64,000 bases of DNA from Diploptera punctata (GCA_030220185.1 JASPKZ010007294.1:1252001-1316000); one strand, 5' to 3'. Counted from the stretch's first letter, positions 34,647-45,305 are shown. A program made the numbers and translations. The notes: generated by a model from the sequence alone, not told the origin.

Positions 34647-34829
34647 ATTTTAATACACAAGTGATTTTCTTGGTGATCAAATATTAAAAATATATATATA
34701 TATACAGTCAATATGCCCATTTCACCAATTAATGTTTAAAAAGGTCAACAAGTTTCCACAGCCAAGCTGTCATTCTCAAGACCAGATATTGACTGAAGAC
34801 AAAATTGATAATAAATAATAAACAAATTC
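34647..34829 (-). repeat. PLE terminal repeat (3' pLTR)
   Basis: Starts ATTTTAATACACAAGTGAT on the plus strand and ends AATAATAAACAAATT. It matches 37676-37862 in direct orientation with a few differences (for example ATTTTCTT for ATCTTCTT) and contains a short TA run. The two copies bracket the RT/GIY-YIG ORFs, the usual pLTR arrangement of Penelope-like elements. Confidence 0.85.
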
Positions 34830-34893
34830 AGTTAAAAACAAACTACGTCACATGACGCAATCATTCATAAGTAAACAATAAAACATAATAAAA

Positions 34894-35685
34894 CTAATCC
34901 TCTTTTGTTTCAATTAAAGAAAAGAGGGCGCTGTACGGAATAGGGCCCTTGTCTTTATTCATGATTTTATCCTTATTTTTATAAATTTCCAAACTTTCAA
35001 GGACGTCAAGGAATTTGAAATCAATGACCGAACGAATCAGCCTAAGGTTACTTTTATTGATAGCATGACCATAATCAGAAATATGCTGGGCAACCCCAGA
35101 TTTTTCAATTCTGTTAAGTCTAAAATGGGCAATATGTTCGTTAAATCTAGTTAAAATGGATCTTCTGGTCTGCCCAACATATTTCATATCACAGTCATTG
35201 CATCCAATTTCATAAATACCGGATTTTTTTAAACAATCGACTTTATCTTTAGGGTTTCCAAGTACACTATTTAATGTCAAAGTGGAAGTAAAAATTAATT
35301 TAGTATCTAATCCTTTGAATATCTTGTTCAAACCTCTAGTTAAAGAGGGAACGTACGGCATAATTGCAAAATTAGCTTTATTAATAGGAGAATGGAAGGC
35401 TGTAGAATCAGTAATAAGTTTTCTAAATTCAAATTTACGAATCAAATTATCAATAATATTTTCATTGAAACCATTACACTTAGCGATATCTTTAATGGTT
35501 TGTAATTCCTTATTATATCTATTTTTACTTAACGGAAAAGTGGTAAGACGGTGGACTAAAAAATTGAAACTGGCCATTTTATGTTGATTACAATGGTAAG
35601 AATCTGCCGTGATATATCTAAATGTACTGGTTTCTTTTCTATAAATATCAAATTCTAATCTATAATTATTTCTAATTATTAGCAT
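34894..35685 (-). CDS. PLE C-terminal part: RT end, linker and GIY-YIG endonuclease
   Basis: Open frame of 263 codons. It starts with RLEFDIYRKETSTFRYITAD, the region that follows the RT palm in Penelope elements. A linker (KELQTIKDIAKCNGFNENII) leads to the nuclease: SGIYEIGCNDCDMKYVGQTR (GIY and the partner YVG of the GIY-YIG motif), then RSILTRFNEHIAHFRL (catalytic Arg and His context) and a C-terminus LDVLESLEIYKNKDKIMNKD. The CxxC between GIY and YVG is typical of PLEs. This part belongs to the same polyprotein as the next ORF; the first Met is an artefact of a frameshift near 35727. Confidence 0.9.
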   Translation of the reverse strand: MLIIRNNYRLEFDIYRKETSTFRYITADSYHCNQHKMASFNFLVHRLTTFPLSKNRYNKELQTIKDIAKCNGFNENIIDNLIRKFEFRKLITDSTAFHSPINKANFAIMPYVPSLTRGLNKIFKGLDTKLIFTSTLTLNSVLGNPKDKVDCLKKSGIYEIGCNDCDMKYVGQTRRSILTRFNEHIAHFRLNRIEKSGVAQHISDYGHAINKSNLRLIRSVIDFKFLDVLESLEIYKNKDKIMNKDKGPIPYSALFSLIETKED

Positions 35686-37264
35686 ATCCAGAAATGGCAG
35701 CCTTCCATTCTCCTCCTCTTCGTAAGTAATTTATGCTGGGAGTCCGGTCATTTAATATTTCAATAAATTCCTGTACATTGCATTTTTTGGTATAAAAAAT
35801 AGCAAAAATGTCGTCAACATATCTGAGCCAGAACCTGGGAAAATAATCTAATTCCTTTTCAAGCTCTGTCTCAAATCTGCTCATAAAAAGATCAGCTAGG
35901 AAAGGAGACAATGAATTACCCATTGCAGTTCCTTCCTTTTGTTCGTAAAACTTATTATTAAATTGAAAAATGTTTTGATTCATGCAAAGTTCCGTTAACT
36001 TGATATATTGATTAACAATATGGGGCTCCAATTTATTATACAGTAGTAAGTCTTCCAAGTAATGTAACGTCTGAGGTATAGGTATACTAGGAAAGAGAGA
36101 TTTCACATCAAAAGAAATTAAAATCTCTCCATCCTGCAGCTCAATATTCTTAGCTTTCTCAATGAATTCCAGTGAATTCTTAACAGCAAAGCCGGACTGT
36201 GGTAGGGGTAGATTACCAAACTCACAACTCAACCATTTAGAAATATTGTAAGTGGGTGCAGATATGGCTGAAACTATAGGTCTAACTAATTTTCCAGGCT
36301 TGTGTATTTTAGGTAAACAGTACAATTTAGGTACCAATGGATTCGAAACATTCAATTTACGTTTTAGTTCCTTAGTAATAAGATGATTGCATGAATTCAC
36401 AACATTAGTTACGTCCCTGATCATGTTAGGTAATGGATTTTTATTAACTAACTGATAAGGACCACTAGTAATCATATCATTAACCCGATTATAGTAGTCC
36501 TGTTTATCTAAGACAACGACCCTATTCCCTTTATCAGCTTTCATGTAAAAACAATCCCTTCTTCTCAAACTCTCAATGACTTTCCTGTTTTGTATGTCAA
36601 TGCTATTTAATGATTTCTTATAAGTAGCCAAATTCTTAGTAACGATCTGTTTGCTAGATTCTCTTATATATTGTTTCGTGGATTCATTAAAATGTTTAAT
36701 TGAAGATTCAATGCCAGCAATAACATTTTCCATTTCGGAATTATGATCAGGTAAAGCAAATTTTAAGCCTTTATTTAACAACTGCAATTCCTGGTCATTA
36801 AAAGTCTGTGAAGAAAGATTCTCTACAATATTGACACTATCGGAGGATACCCCAGATCCCCTCTTGTGACTAAGAAGTTTTTTCAATTTAATCTGTTGGG
36901 AAGAACATTTTTTCTGAACCTTAAAATTAATAGATCGAAACATATTTCTTTGGAATTCACACCAATCTAAAAATTCAAGTTCATTAAGATGTGCTGTTAA
37001 TATTTTCCACAGTTTATAAGATTGAATTTCCAATCTGCTCCTCTTAGAATAAAGGTATTTAATTTCCGAATCTAACCACTTTTGTTTAGTAAATTTGGTT
37101 ATTCTCTCTCTATTTGTACAATTTTTTGACACATTTACCTGAATGAATTTTGGAAAAACTGATTCTTTTTTACAATTCTTCAAAAAGGCAATGTCCAAAC
37201 CAATGAATCTTATTTTAGTACTTATTTTATGGTATAAATTGTGATCAGGTGTCCTAGTCATCAA
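35672..37264 (-). CDS. PLE reverse transcriptase part (530 codons)
   Basis: N-terminal region with basic and coiled segments (about residues 1-220), then RT motifs: SLRRRDCFYMKADKGNRVVV, KLYCLPKIHKPGKLVRPIVS, WLSCEFGNLPLPQSGFAVKN, GEILISFDVKSLFPSIPI (first catalytic Asp), FYEQKEGTAMGNSLSPFLAD and FWLRYVDDIFAIFYTKK (YVDD). This order, including LPKIHKP and the GTAMGNSLSP box, is characteristic of Penelope-like RTs, which are related to telomerase. The frame ends prematurely after TPSINYLRRGG; shifting one base near 35727 restores PFLDMLIIRNN and runs into the GIY-YIG ORF. With one lesion in about 795 codons, this is a young copy. Confidence 0.92.
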   Translation of the reverse strand: MMTRTPDHNLYHKISTKIRFIGLDIAFLKNCKKESVFPKFIQVNVSKNCTNRERITKFTKQKWLDSEIKYLYSKRSRLEIQSYKLWKILTAHLNELEFLDWCEFQRNMFRSINFKVQKKCSSQQIKLKKLLSHKRGSGVSSDSVNIVENLSSQTFNDQELQLLNKGLKFALPDHNSEMENVIAGIESSIKHFNESTKQYIRESSKQIVTKNLATYKKSLNSIDIQNRKVIESLRRRDCFYMKADKGNRVVVLDKQDYYNRVNDMITSGPYQLVNKNPLPNMIRDVTNVVNSCNHLITKELKRKLNVSNPLVPKLYCLPKIHKPGKLVRPIVSAISAPTYNISKWLSCEFGNLPLPQSGFAVKNSLEFIEKAKNIELQDGEILISFDVKSLFPSIPIPQTLHYLEDLLLYNKLEPHIVNQYIKLTELCMNQNIFQFNNKFYEQKEGTAMGNSLSPFLADLFMSRFETELEKELDYFPRFWLRYVDDIFAIFYTKKCNVQEFIEILNDRTPSINYLRRGGEWKAAISGYANN

Positions 37265-37675
37265 ATTGAAATCAGTCTAATAAATCACAATATCAGTAAC
37301 GATATCATTTACAAGCACAATGTAGTTGTAAGCTGAACGTAAAGAAAATCAAGAGTAGAATATCAAGGTGTGGTTGAGTTTTTGAAGTTGAAGAAATTTG
37401 TAGTCGTTCAAAAGTCGAATTGAATAGTAGCAGAATTAAAAAACAGGCAAGGTGATATATTTGCTGAAGATTTATGAAATCCACTATGTAGGTGATTAAT
37501 TGAAGTTGAAAAAATCGTAGATTCTTCCATTGATGAAATATAACACTGAATTACACAATTGAAATTCACAAGCAGGGTCCGATGCATAAATCCGACGAAT
37601 ATCAATATATCAACACATCAAATACCTATATTATTTGTCAATAGTCAATAAAGATCAAATTGACCTGGATGTCAA
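37265..37675 (-). other. PLE 5' untranslated region
   Basis: Non-coding sequence between the 5' terminal repeat and the RT start. AT-rich with a few GAAGTTGAAGAA-like motifs. I searched by eye for the CTGATGA...GAAA core of the hammerhead ribozymes known from PLE terminal repeats and did not find a convincing one. Confidence 0.5.
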
Positions 37676-37862
37676 TGTATTTTAATACACAAGTGATCTT
37701 CTTGGTGATCAAATATTAAAAAAAATATATATATATACAGTCAATATGCCCATTTCACCAATTAATGTTTAAAAAGGTCAACAAGTTTCCACAGCCAAGC
37801 TGTCATTCTCAAGACCAGATATTGACTGAAGACAAAATTGATAATAAATAATAAACAAATTT
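37676..37862 (-). repeat. PLE terminal repeat (5' pLTR)
   Basis: Direct-repeat partner of 34647-34829. It is followed directly by an inverted copy of its internal segment: CAGTCAATATGCCCATTTCA (37738 on) reappears reversed as TGAAATGGGCATATTGACTG (about 37877-37897), then (TA)n to 37930. The inverted extension next to the 5' pLTR fits Penelope organisation. Confidence 0.85.
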
Positions 37863-37894
37863 TTAAACATTAATTGGTGAAATGGGCATATTGA

Positions 37895-37933
<39 letters not shown>

Positions 37934-38269
37934 TTTTAAAATAAAATAGAACATATTTCCCAAATACTAACATATTGGTCATTAAAGTTTAATTTGCAAG
38001 AAAGTATTTACATAAATAAAATAATATGATACAAACAAATTACAAATTTTAAACACATTAAAATATCAATAGATATGTTACAAAATTTTTGAATAAAAGT
38101 TCTAATATTATGAAAATATTAATTTTATTTATACTATTGGACAAGAGATTGCTTACCATCAGCAGGAGACTGGAATGGTTTAAGTAATTCTTTAGAATAA
38201 CTTTAGGAGAGTTCTCATCGAATAACTCATAAGATGTATTGTTAATATTTTAGATAGATCATCGGTTGA

Positions 38270-38614
38270 TTAATGTCTTTGACATCGTCCGATTCCTAAT
38301 AGCCAATTTTGTCGGTCCGTCCAGTCTCCTGGTTGTAGATGTTTCTCCTTCATACATAAACATATTCCCTGACTCCAGGAGGTTTTAGGTCTTCCTCTTC
38401 TTCGTCTTTCCTCAGGTTTCCATTCCAAAACAGAATTTGGTAGTCGATCCTCTTCCATTCGCTGGACATGTCCGTACCATCTTAATTGCTGAGTTTTAAT
38501 ATAATCTAAAATAGTGTCTTCAATCTTCATTTTCTCCCTTATAACTGAGTTCCTAATTTTTTCTCTTCTTGAAATTCTTGCGGCCCTTCGTATAAAATCC
38601 AATTCCGTTGCCAA
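38270..38614 (-). pseudogene. LINE C-terminal domain fragment, array unit 1
   Basis: A 114-codon open frame: FIRRAARISRREKIRNSVIR, LRWYGHVQRMEEDRLPNSVL, RRRRGRPKTSWSQGICLC, ending WLLGIGRCQRH. This is the C-terminal segment of an EN-RT LINE, 5'-truncated, sitting inside the gypsy integrase end (reading YKGPFMILKNINNKNKYLLA just upstream on the same strand). It has Leu at residue 5 where the other two units have Lys. Confidence 0.88.
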
Positions 38615-38916
38615 AAGGTACTTATTTGTTTTTGTTGTTAATATTTTTAAGAATCATAAATGGTCCCTTATATAGTAACAGCATCCTGTGATATATTTTC
38701 ATCAGAGAATCGGATAGTGGAATTTCCTTTACAAGAATATATATATATATATATATATACAGTCAATATGCCCATTTCACCAATTAATGTTTAAAAAGGT
38801 CAACAAGTTTCCACAGCCAAGCTGTCATTCTCAAGACCAGATATTGACTGAAGACAAAATTGATAATAAATAATAAACAAATTTTTAAACATTAATTGGT
38901 GAAATGGGCATATTGA

Positions 38917-38948
<32 letters not shown>

Positions 38949-39284
38949 TTTTAAAATAAAATAGATCATATTTCCCAAATACTAACATATTGGTCATTAA
39001 AGTTTAATTTGCAAGAAAGTATTTACATAAATAAAATAATATGATACAAACAAATTACAAATTTTAAACACATTAAAATATCAATAGATATGTTACAAAA
39101 TTTTTGAATAAAAGTTCTAATATTATGAAAATATTAATTTTATTTATACTATTGGACAAGAGATTGCTTACCATCAGCAGGAGACTGGAATGGTTTAAGT
39201 AATTCTTTAGAATAACTTTAGGAGAGTTCTCATCGAATAACTCATAAGATGTATTGTTAATATTTTAGATAGATCATCGGTTGA

Positions 39285-39629
39285 TTAATGTCTTTGACAT
39301 CGTCCGATTCCTAATAGCCAATTTTGTCGGTCCGTCCAGTCTCCTGGTTGTAGATGTTTCTCCTTCATACATAAACATATTCCCTGACTCCAGGAGGTTT
39401 TAGGTCTTCCTCTTCTTCGTCTTTCCTCAGGTTTCCATTCCAAAACAGAATTTGGTAGTCGATCCTCTTCCATTCGCTGGACATGTCCGTACCATCTTAA
39501 TTGCTGAGTTTTAATATAATCTAAAATAGTGTCTTCAATCTTCATTTTCTCCCTTATAACTGAGTTCCTAATTTTTTCTCTTCTTGAAATTCTTGCGGCC
39601 CTTCGTATAAAATCCTTTTCCGTTGCCAA
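39285..39629 (-). pseudogene. LINE C-terminal domain fragment, array unit 2
   Basis: Same 114-codon frame as at 38270-38614, identical but for Lys at residue 5. The open frame is preserved by recent duplication rather than selection. Confidence 0.88.
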
Positions 39630-39749
39630 AAGGTACTTATTTGTTTTTGTTGTTAATATTTTTAAGAATCATAAATGGTCCCTTATATAGTAACTGCATC
39701 CTGTGATATATTTTCATCAGAGAATCGGATAGTGGAATTTCCTTTACAA

Positions 39750-39785
<36 letters not shown>

Positions 39786-39939
39786 TCAATATGCCCATTT
39801 CACCAATTAATGTTTAAAAAGGTCAACAAGTTTCCACAGCCAAGCTGTCATTCTCAAGACCAGATATTGACTGAAGACAAAATTGATAATAAATAATAAA
39901 CAAATTTTTAAACATTAATTGGTGAAATGGGCATATTGA

Positions 39940-39976
<37 letters not shown>

Positions 39977-40311
39977 TTTAAAAATAAAATAGAACATATT
40001 TCCCAAATACTAACATATTGGTCATTAAAGTTTAATTTGCAAGAAAGTATTTACATAAATAAAATAATATGATACAAACAAATTACAAATTTTAAACACA
40101 TTAAAATATCAATAGATATGTTACAAAATTTTTGAATAAAAGTTCTAATATTATGAAATATTAATTTTATTTATACTATTGGACAAGAGATTGCTTACCA
40201 TCAGCAGGAGACTGGAATGGTTTAAGTAATTCTTTAGAATAACTTTAGGAGAGTTCTCATCGAATAACTCATAAGATGTATTGTTAATATTTTAGATAGA
40301 TCATCGGTTGA

Positions 40312-40656
40312 TTAATGTCTTTGACATCGTCCGATTCCTAATAGCCAATTTTGTCGGTCCGTCCAGTCTCCTGGTTGTAGATGTTTCTCCTTCATACATA
40401 AACATATTCCCTGACTCCAGGAGGTTTTAGGTCTTCCTCTTCTTCGTCTTTCCTCAGGTTTCCATTCCAAAACAGAATTTGGTAGTCGATCCTCTTCCAT
40501 TCGCTGGACATGTCCGTACCATCTTAATTGCTGAGTTTTAATATAATCTAAAATAGTGTCTTCAATCTTCATTTTCTCCCTTATAACTGAGTTCCTAATT
40601 TTTTCTCTTCTTGAAATTCTTGCGGCCCTTCGTATAAAATCCTTTTCCGTTGCCAA
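40312..40656 (-). pseudogene. LINE C-terminal domain fragment, array unit 3
   Basis: Identical protein to unit 2. This unit is continuous with the parent gypsy integrase to its right, so it marks the ancestral insertion of the LINE tail into gypsy. Confidence 0.88.
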
Positions 40657-41597
40657 AAGGTACTTATTTGTTTTTGTTGTTAATATTTTTAAGAATCATA
40701 AATGGTCCCTTATATAGTAACTGCATCCTGTGATATATTTTCATCAGAGAATCGGATAGTGGAATTTCCTTTACAAGAACTTCATCTCCAATCATAGGGT
40801 TCCACTTCCGTTTATGTCTCTTTATTTTATTACTTCGCTTTTTTTCGCGACTTCTAAGTATTTCTACGACTCTTTGACATATATGCTCAGATGACTCAGG
40901 TGGTTGCTCGCCATCAACAATTGTACTAGGAAAATTAACTATTAATTTATCGGGTTGTTTGGCTGTATCAAAAATATGGGAGCTTCATCTGTGCTTACAG
41001 TTATGAAATGATTCATGACATTCTCAATTACACCTGAGCCAATCTGAATGGCTTTGATGAGTCAAAATTCTTAGGCTAGTGGTTATTTCTCGGTTGTCTC
41101 GCTCGCAAGGATTGCTTTTCGGGTGTACTTACTACAATGATATAGTTCGTGATCAGCTTACCTTTAAATTTTGGACTAGAGAACACTGAACCATTGTTGC
41201 TTAACAGAGCCTATAGGTCCGTAATTAGGTATGTAGACTTACCTAAGCAAGTTCTACTAGTCACCTTACATAGTGGATAAATTTTAACAAATTTGCAAAA
41301 CACGTCGGTGAGCACCAAACTGTGTTTGTAACCAAATTGTGTCATCAGCATTTCTCCATGTGTATCCATAACCACTAAACTGTTAACTTTGTTCCTTAAA
41401 ATATTTTGTGGAACCATATCATACTTGACGTTCATACATTTAGCTTCCTGACAAGTTAAACAAGAATAAGTGTACTCTCTTAGCTTTTTATCAAGGTGTT
41501 TTACATAGAACATTTAACTAATATTTACAGATAATTTCTCACAATCAGCATGATTCAAATCTATAGGAAAAGGTTGTACCGGTGCTCAGTGGTAGGT
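40657..41597 (-). pseudogene. Ty3/gypsy integrase remnant
   Basis: Minus-strand reading from 41597: the His/Cys zinc module (NHADCEKLSVNIS, stop, then FYVKHLDKKLREYTYSCLTC with QEAK, 41513 on). The catalytic core follows: NSLVVMDTHGEMLMTQFGYK and LVLTDVFCKFVKIYPL hold the first acidic residue. After a frameshift near 41210 come NNGSVFSSPKFKGKLI (second acidic region, mutated), SKYTRKAI and MNHFITVSTDEAPIFL. The C-terminal GDEVLVKEIPLSDSLMK and KGPFMILKNINNKNKYLLA close the domain. Stops and frameshifts are numerous. RNase H of the same element is at 42850-43735; about 1.25 kb of other DNA separates the two. Confidence 0.85.
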
Positions 41598-41599
41598 AA

Positions 41600-42075
41600 G
41601 AGATCTCAGGGTTATGAACTTTTTTTATAAGCAAAAGAAACAACGTTCAATTTCACACTCAATTATTTTTTTTACGAATCCAAACAAAATTATTTATTCA
41701 CTAAAATATACACTTTTGTTGCTACAATTATTCAGTTTTATTAATGAGTGGATTCGATGAAGTGATTTAAATGTCCACGTGCTTGAATCAAATATTTTCA
41801 AAGTCCAATGTTTAACGGACTATAACTTTAAATTTAACTATTTCTCGGACGAATCTAATATTTAAACTGAATCGGAGATCGCGGTCTATAGATCTACGAT
41901 GTTTTAACACTTAATACAGAGTCACTGAGTCGGAGATTGCGGTCTGCAGGTCCACGACGTCCCAACACTGAACACAGAGTCACTGAGAGTGCGAATATTT
42001 TGATATATGTTCTCGTTTATAAAAACGATAGCTCCTCCTACTTCTCTCGATTCCACTCCATACAGTTGAATATAT
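41600..42075 (-). mobile_element. LTR-like insertion within the gypsy remnant
   Basis: On the minus strand: TA run, GGAGGAGCTATCG, a TATA box TTTATAAACG (about 42014-42023), an initiator-like CTCTCAGTGACTC, and a 58-bp sequence repeated twice (41872-41929 and 41930-41987, core CAGTGACTCTGT). It continues with AATAAA-type signals (ATTAATAAAACTG, GAATAAATAATTT) and ends near GTTCATAACC. This promoter-repeat-polyadenylation order looks like a solo LTR. It splits the integrase zinc domain from RNase H. Exact ends and TSD were not resolved. Confidence 0.5.
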
Positions 42076-42079
42076 ATAT

Positions 42080-42845
42080 ATATATATGTTACAATAATCT
42101 TATTTGCTAGTATGTATAACGTTTGTAAGAACTGGGTTAATTGGTTCTTTGATATTTAATAGATAAATTTTTTCAGTTTCTTTGTAAACTGTCAAAATTA
42201 AGAGGTAGTTATCTTTTCTAAAGGTGGGATGAATGTCTTTTGTTGTCTGTACTAGCCAGGTAGTAATTCTTTATATCCTTATTTCTTGGAATTGCTTAGT
42301 AGCGTTAATTGGTTTCTAAGAACTGGGTTAATTGATTTTTATATTTTTAATAGATAACTAATGTTATATTTTCTTAAAGGAATGAATATTTCTTGTTAGT
42401 TGTATAGAGTGCTAATTGGAATTAGTCATATTTTTTGACAATACCCTGTTTGTGTTCCTATATTATTTGTAACTTGTGTAGCAAGTAGAATTCTGGCAAT
42501 ACCTCTTTATTCTGTTATTTGTTATTTGTATAGTCAGGTAGCGTTTTACAGTATTTTATTCCAGACAAATGTAGGTGGAATTTTTACCTGGATATATTTA
42601 TACTTTTCCACATACTTTTTATAGTGATATTAGTAATATATTATATTTTCATTATTTATTGATTTATTTAATTTTAATAACAATTTTGAAATGACTTTCA
42701 TAATCTTTGTAATTTTCTGATTTTTATGATCTATTATAAGATATGTTTAACTTATGGTATACTTTTAATATTTTTGGAACATTTTAGTTTCAGATCCATG
42801 CATATTAGAGTTGTATCTTAGTTTATATGTCTCCTATCATATTAA
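42080..42845. other. AT-rich insert, no gene seen
   Basis: Sequence between the LTR-like block and the gypsy RNase H end. It contains a diverged duplicated segment, AAGAACTGGGTTAATTG, at about 42128 and 42319. No coding pattern. Confidence 0.45.
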
Positions 42846-42849
42846 TCGC

Positions 42850-43735
42850 TACAAGGTCTAAATAATGGAATCCCCATAGTCTTTGGAATAATAATTTTCC
42901 ACTTCTTAGTGTTCTTACCATGAAGTTTATATAGTACATTATCTTTAATACATATTTTGTTATTGTCATTTTCAGTTTCACAATCGTTGTTTAAATCTCT
43001 CGCATTATACATCAATCGTAGAACCTCCGAATCTGCCTGTTGATTGTTAACAATATTTTTCCTCCATAAAGAGAATTATTTATCTCTATGCATCTTAATA
43101 ATGTACATGACCACTTCATGTTTATGAGTATGAATAGTTTCAGGAATTTTTCTTACATTTCTGAGTCTGGAAAGTACTCCTTCAATATGTTTGATTTCTA
43201 TGTCATAAGACATTATTTCCATTATCATTCTGCTAAGTTTGTTATTAGACAATCTACATTTACTTATAAAACGTAGTGATATGTGATCACTATGAACAAT
43301 TATTTTATTCTTGTATGCATAGATTCTAAAATTGTTCAGAGCAAAGAATATAGTAGTTAGCTCAAGATCAGATAGAGTATAATTACCTTTGATGATAGTA
43401 GTCGAACGTGAAGCTGTCGATACAACATAATGTTGCCCATTATCGCCGAATTGAGTTAAAACAGCACCGAGGCCTGTTTTACTCGTGTCTGTGTATACAT
43501 GGAACCCTCAGTTCATTTTTGGTCGTTGTAAAGCAATACTATTAAAAATAACTTTTTAACATTCTCAAAGGTAGTCTGATGGTCCTCTCTCCAACTCCAT
43601 TTCACATTTTTCTTCAGTAGCTCTCTCAACTCACTAACAGCTGAGGCATAATTGATAACACACTTCCTAAGAATCTTTGAAGTTGTTTCAAATTATTTCA
43701 TTGATAAAATTCATCATAAATATTAATCAAAGATC
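42850..43735 (-). pseudogene. Ty3/gypsy RT end, RNase H and linker remnant
   Basis: Minus strand from 43735: VINYASAVSELRELLKKNVK and WSWREDHQTTFENVKKLF (end of RT), then RNase H: GFHVYTDTSKTGLGAVLTQF (the TDxS catalytic box), STIIKGNYTLSDLELTTIFF and YKNKIIVHSDHISLR (HSDH box, normally TDH). Then LSNNKLSRMIMEIMSYDIEI, KHIEGV and a linker ending GKNTKKWKIIIPKTMGIPLF, which precedes the integrase zinc domain. Stops and frameshifts (for example near 43510 and 43080) make it non-functional. No gag, protease or own LTR was seen. Confidence 0.87.
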
Positions 43736-43829
43736 ATATTATATGATGAAGTACAGAACATATGTTCCTTACCGATAATGAAGCCGATATCACAGATTTT
43801 CTTATTTTTGTCCCGATTCACCCGAGCTT

Positions 43830-44245
43830 ACCCTATATGGATGCGAAACATGGACTCTCGCTTTAACATAGAAGACTATATTAAGTGTTTTCGAGAATAA
43901 AGTTCTCAGAAGAAAAAAAAAAGATCAAAAAGAGACGAACAGACATGTGCATAGAGAAAACTATATAACAGTAACCTACATAAGCTTTATTGGAAATCAG
44001 ATATTAAATCTCGTAGAAGGCGACGGGTAGGATATGTGGCATCAATTGGGTTTGAAATTTGGGCATGGAGAACCAGAGGAAAAGAGCTCAGTAGGTAGGC
44101 TAAGAGTGAGATGAAAAAAAAACATTAACCATGATTTGAGGGATATAAATTATACAGGGATGATTGGAAAACATTAGCCCGGGATAGGAATGTGTCTAGC
44201 TTATATCCGTGCGGCCATGTACCTGCTGGTTCGATATGTCAGTGA
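43830..44245 (+). pseudogene. RTE-type LINE 3' fragment, degraded
   Basis: Starts CTTACCCTATATGGATGCGA (compare YGCETRTL of the RTE at 51.3-54.5 kb), then KRDEQT, the NLHKLYWKSDIKSRRRRRVG segment, and GNDWKTLARDRN-like residues before GTCAGTGAGGTAG. Only the thumb and C-terminal domain are present, with several stops. It adjoins the gypsy RT end without a clear junction signature. Confidence 0.75.
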
Positions 44246-44284
44246 GGTAGTTATTTATTACCTATCTGTTACATATTAGTTTGC

Positions 44285-44700
44285 AGTCATATATTTTAAT
44301 AAATCCGTTCTCTTTGTTTTAGGGCATGATCTGTTCCATCCAGAATTGAGTCCCTCCATCTCCCTTTTTTTGGTCTTCCAGGTATCCTTCTCCTATCCTC
44401 TGATAACTTATTTCTTGTTATACGTATATTTCTATCTGGTGTCATGCGGGATATATGTTTAATTCCATTCAATTCTTATTTTTTCCACCGATTCACCTAT
44501 TGCCTGAATATTCAGATACCTTCTTATTTCATCATTACTAAACTGATCTTTCCTCGATCTACGTGCAATCTTCCTCGGAATATTCATTTCATTTGTTTCT
44601 GTAGTTTGTTTTGTTTTGACAGTATCTGCTCTTGTTTCGGAGGTATAGGTCAATATTGTATATATATTCTTGAGTCAATTCATATTCGTTAGCTAATTTC
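44285..44700 (-). pseudogene. EN-RT LINE C-terminal fragment
   Basis: Minus-strand frame with TYTSETRADTVKTKQTTETN, MNIPRKIARRSRKDQFSNDE and YLNIQAIGESVEKIRIEWN (44653-44459), then after frameshifts PGRPKKR-like and WRDSILDGTDHALK residues to about 44300. The order (Y-SETR, KIARRSRKD, EWN, GRPKKRW) matches the C-terminal domain of another EN-RT LINE family. No tail identified. Confidence 0.65.
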
Positions 44701-45305
44701 TAATATTAGTAGCAAAATCAATAATGAGCCCTTTATAAACCCTTATAAAGAGAATTTTAACAAAATAAATAATTATTCAATTCATAATATTAGTTGATTT
44801 CCAATAATTATGTCACTAGTAATTTTGTCCTTTTTTTACACTTTATTAGAACATTCAAATTTCGAATCCATCATTCGTCACTTGAATCAGTTATTTACTC
44901 CAACTACAACCTTATTCTACGGAAAAGGAAGAAACACCTTTATTTATACTTTATTGTAACTTGTAAAAGTTTATAAGTTTTTCTCTGTTATTTATGATTT
45001 TATTTCCCTCATTTTTAGATACTATAGCCTCACGAATTTTACGAGAAGAAGCTCTGAGAAGGTCGCATATAGACAGGGAACAAGAATAAAAAACCACACA
45101 GATATATCCCGAATGTATGATTAGCAATATGCCAGGACTACCGCCGAAACCCCAACGAACAACACAGGACAAGAGTCACACACCCATTCTCAGTGGAGAT
45201 TTAAATTGCCGTAGACTTCTAACTGCAGAAGTCGAAATTGGGCCGCCGGATTGGATGACGCCATGGGGAGAGTCTCTTCTCTTTATCATAAGTAATGCCA
45301 CGAGT

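Larger units (their letters stand above)
37738..40779. repeat. Triple tandem array of a ~1.02-kb chimeric unit
   Basis: Three head-to-tail units start at CAGTCAATATGCC at 37738, 38760 and 39783 (periods 1022 and 1023). Each ends in TTTCCTTTACAAGAA at 38737, 39752 and 40779. Each unit holds a PLE pLTR segment with its inverted copy and TA runs, a gypsy 3' region, a minus-strand LINE tail and a piece of gypsy integrase C-terminus. Only the third unit continues into unbroken gypsy sequence; units 1 and 2 join the next (TA)n-pLTR at ACAAGAA. Units differ by a few bases only (AATCCAATTCC in unit 1, AATCCTTTTCC in 2 and 3), plus TA length changes. Confidence 0.93.

Noticed and set aside
34647..37862. 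Hammerhead ribozyme in the PLE terminal repeats
   Set aside because: PLE terminal repeats in other animals contain hammerhead motifs, but I could not find a CTGATGA core paired with a GAAA box and flanking stems in these repeats. A covariance search would settle it.
38697..38760. CTGATGA core on the minus strand near 38700, as a ribozyme
   Set aside because: It lies in gypsy integrase coding sequence (DSLMK) and lacks the GAAA box and stems.
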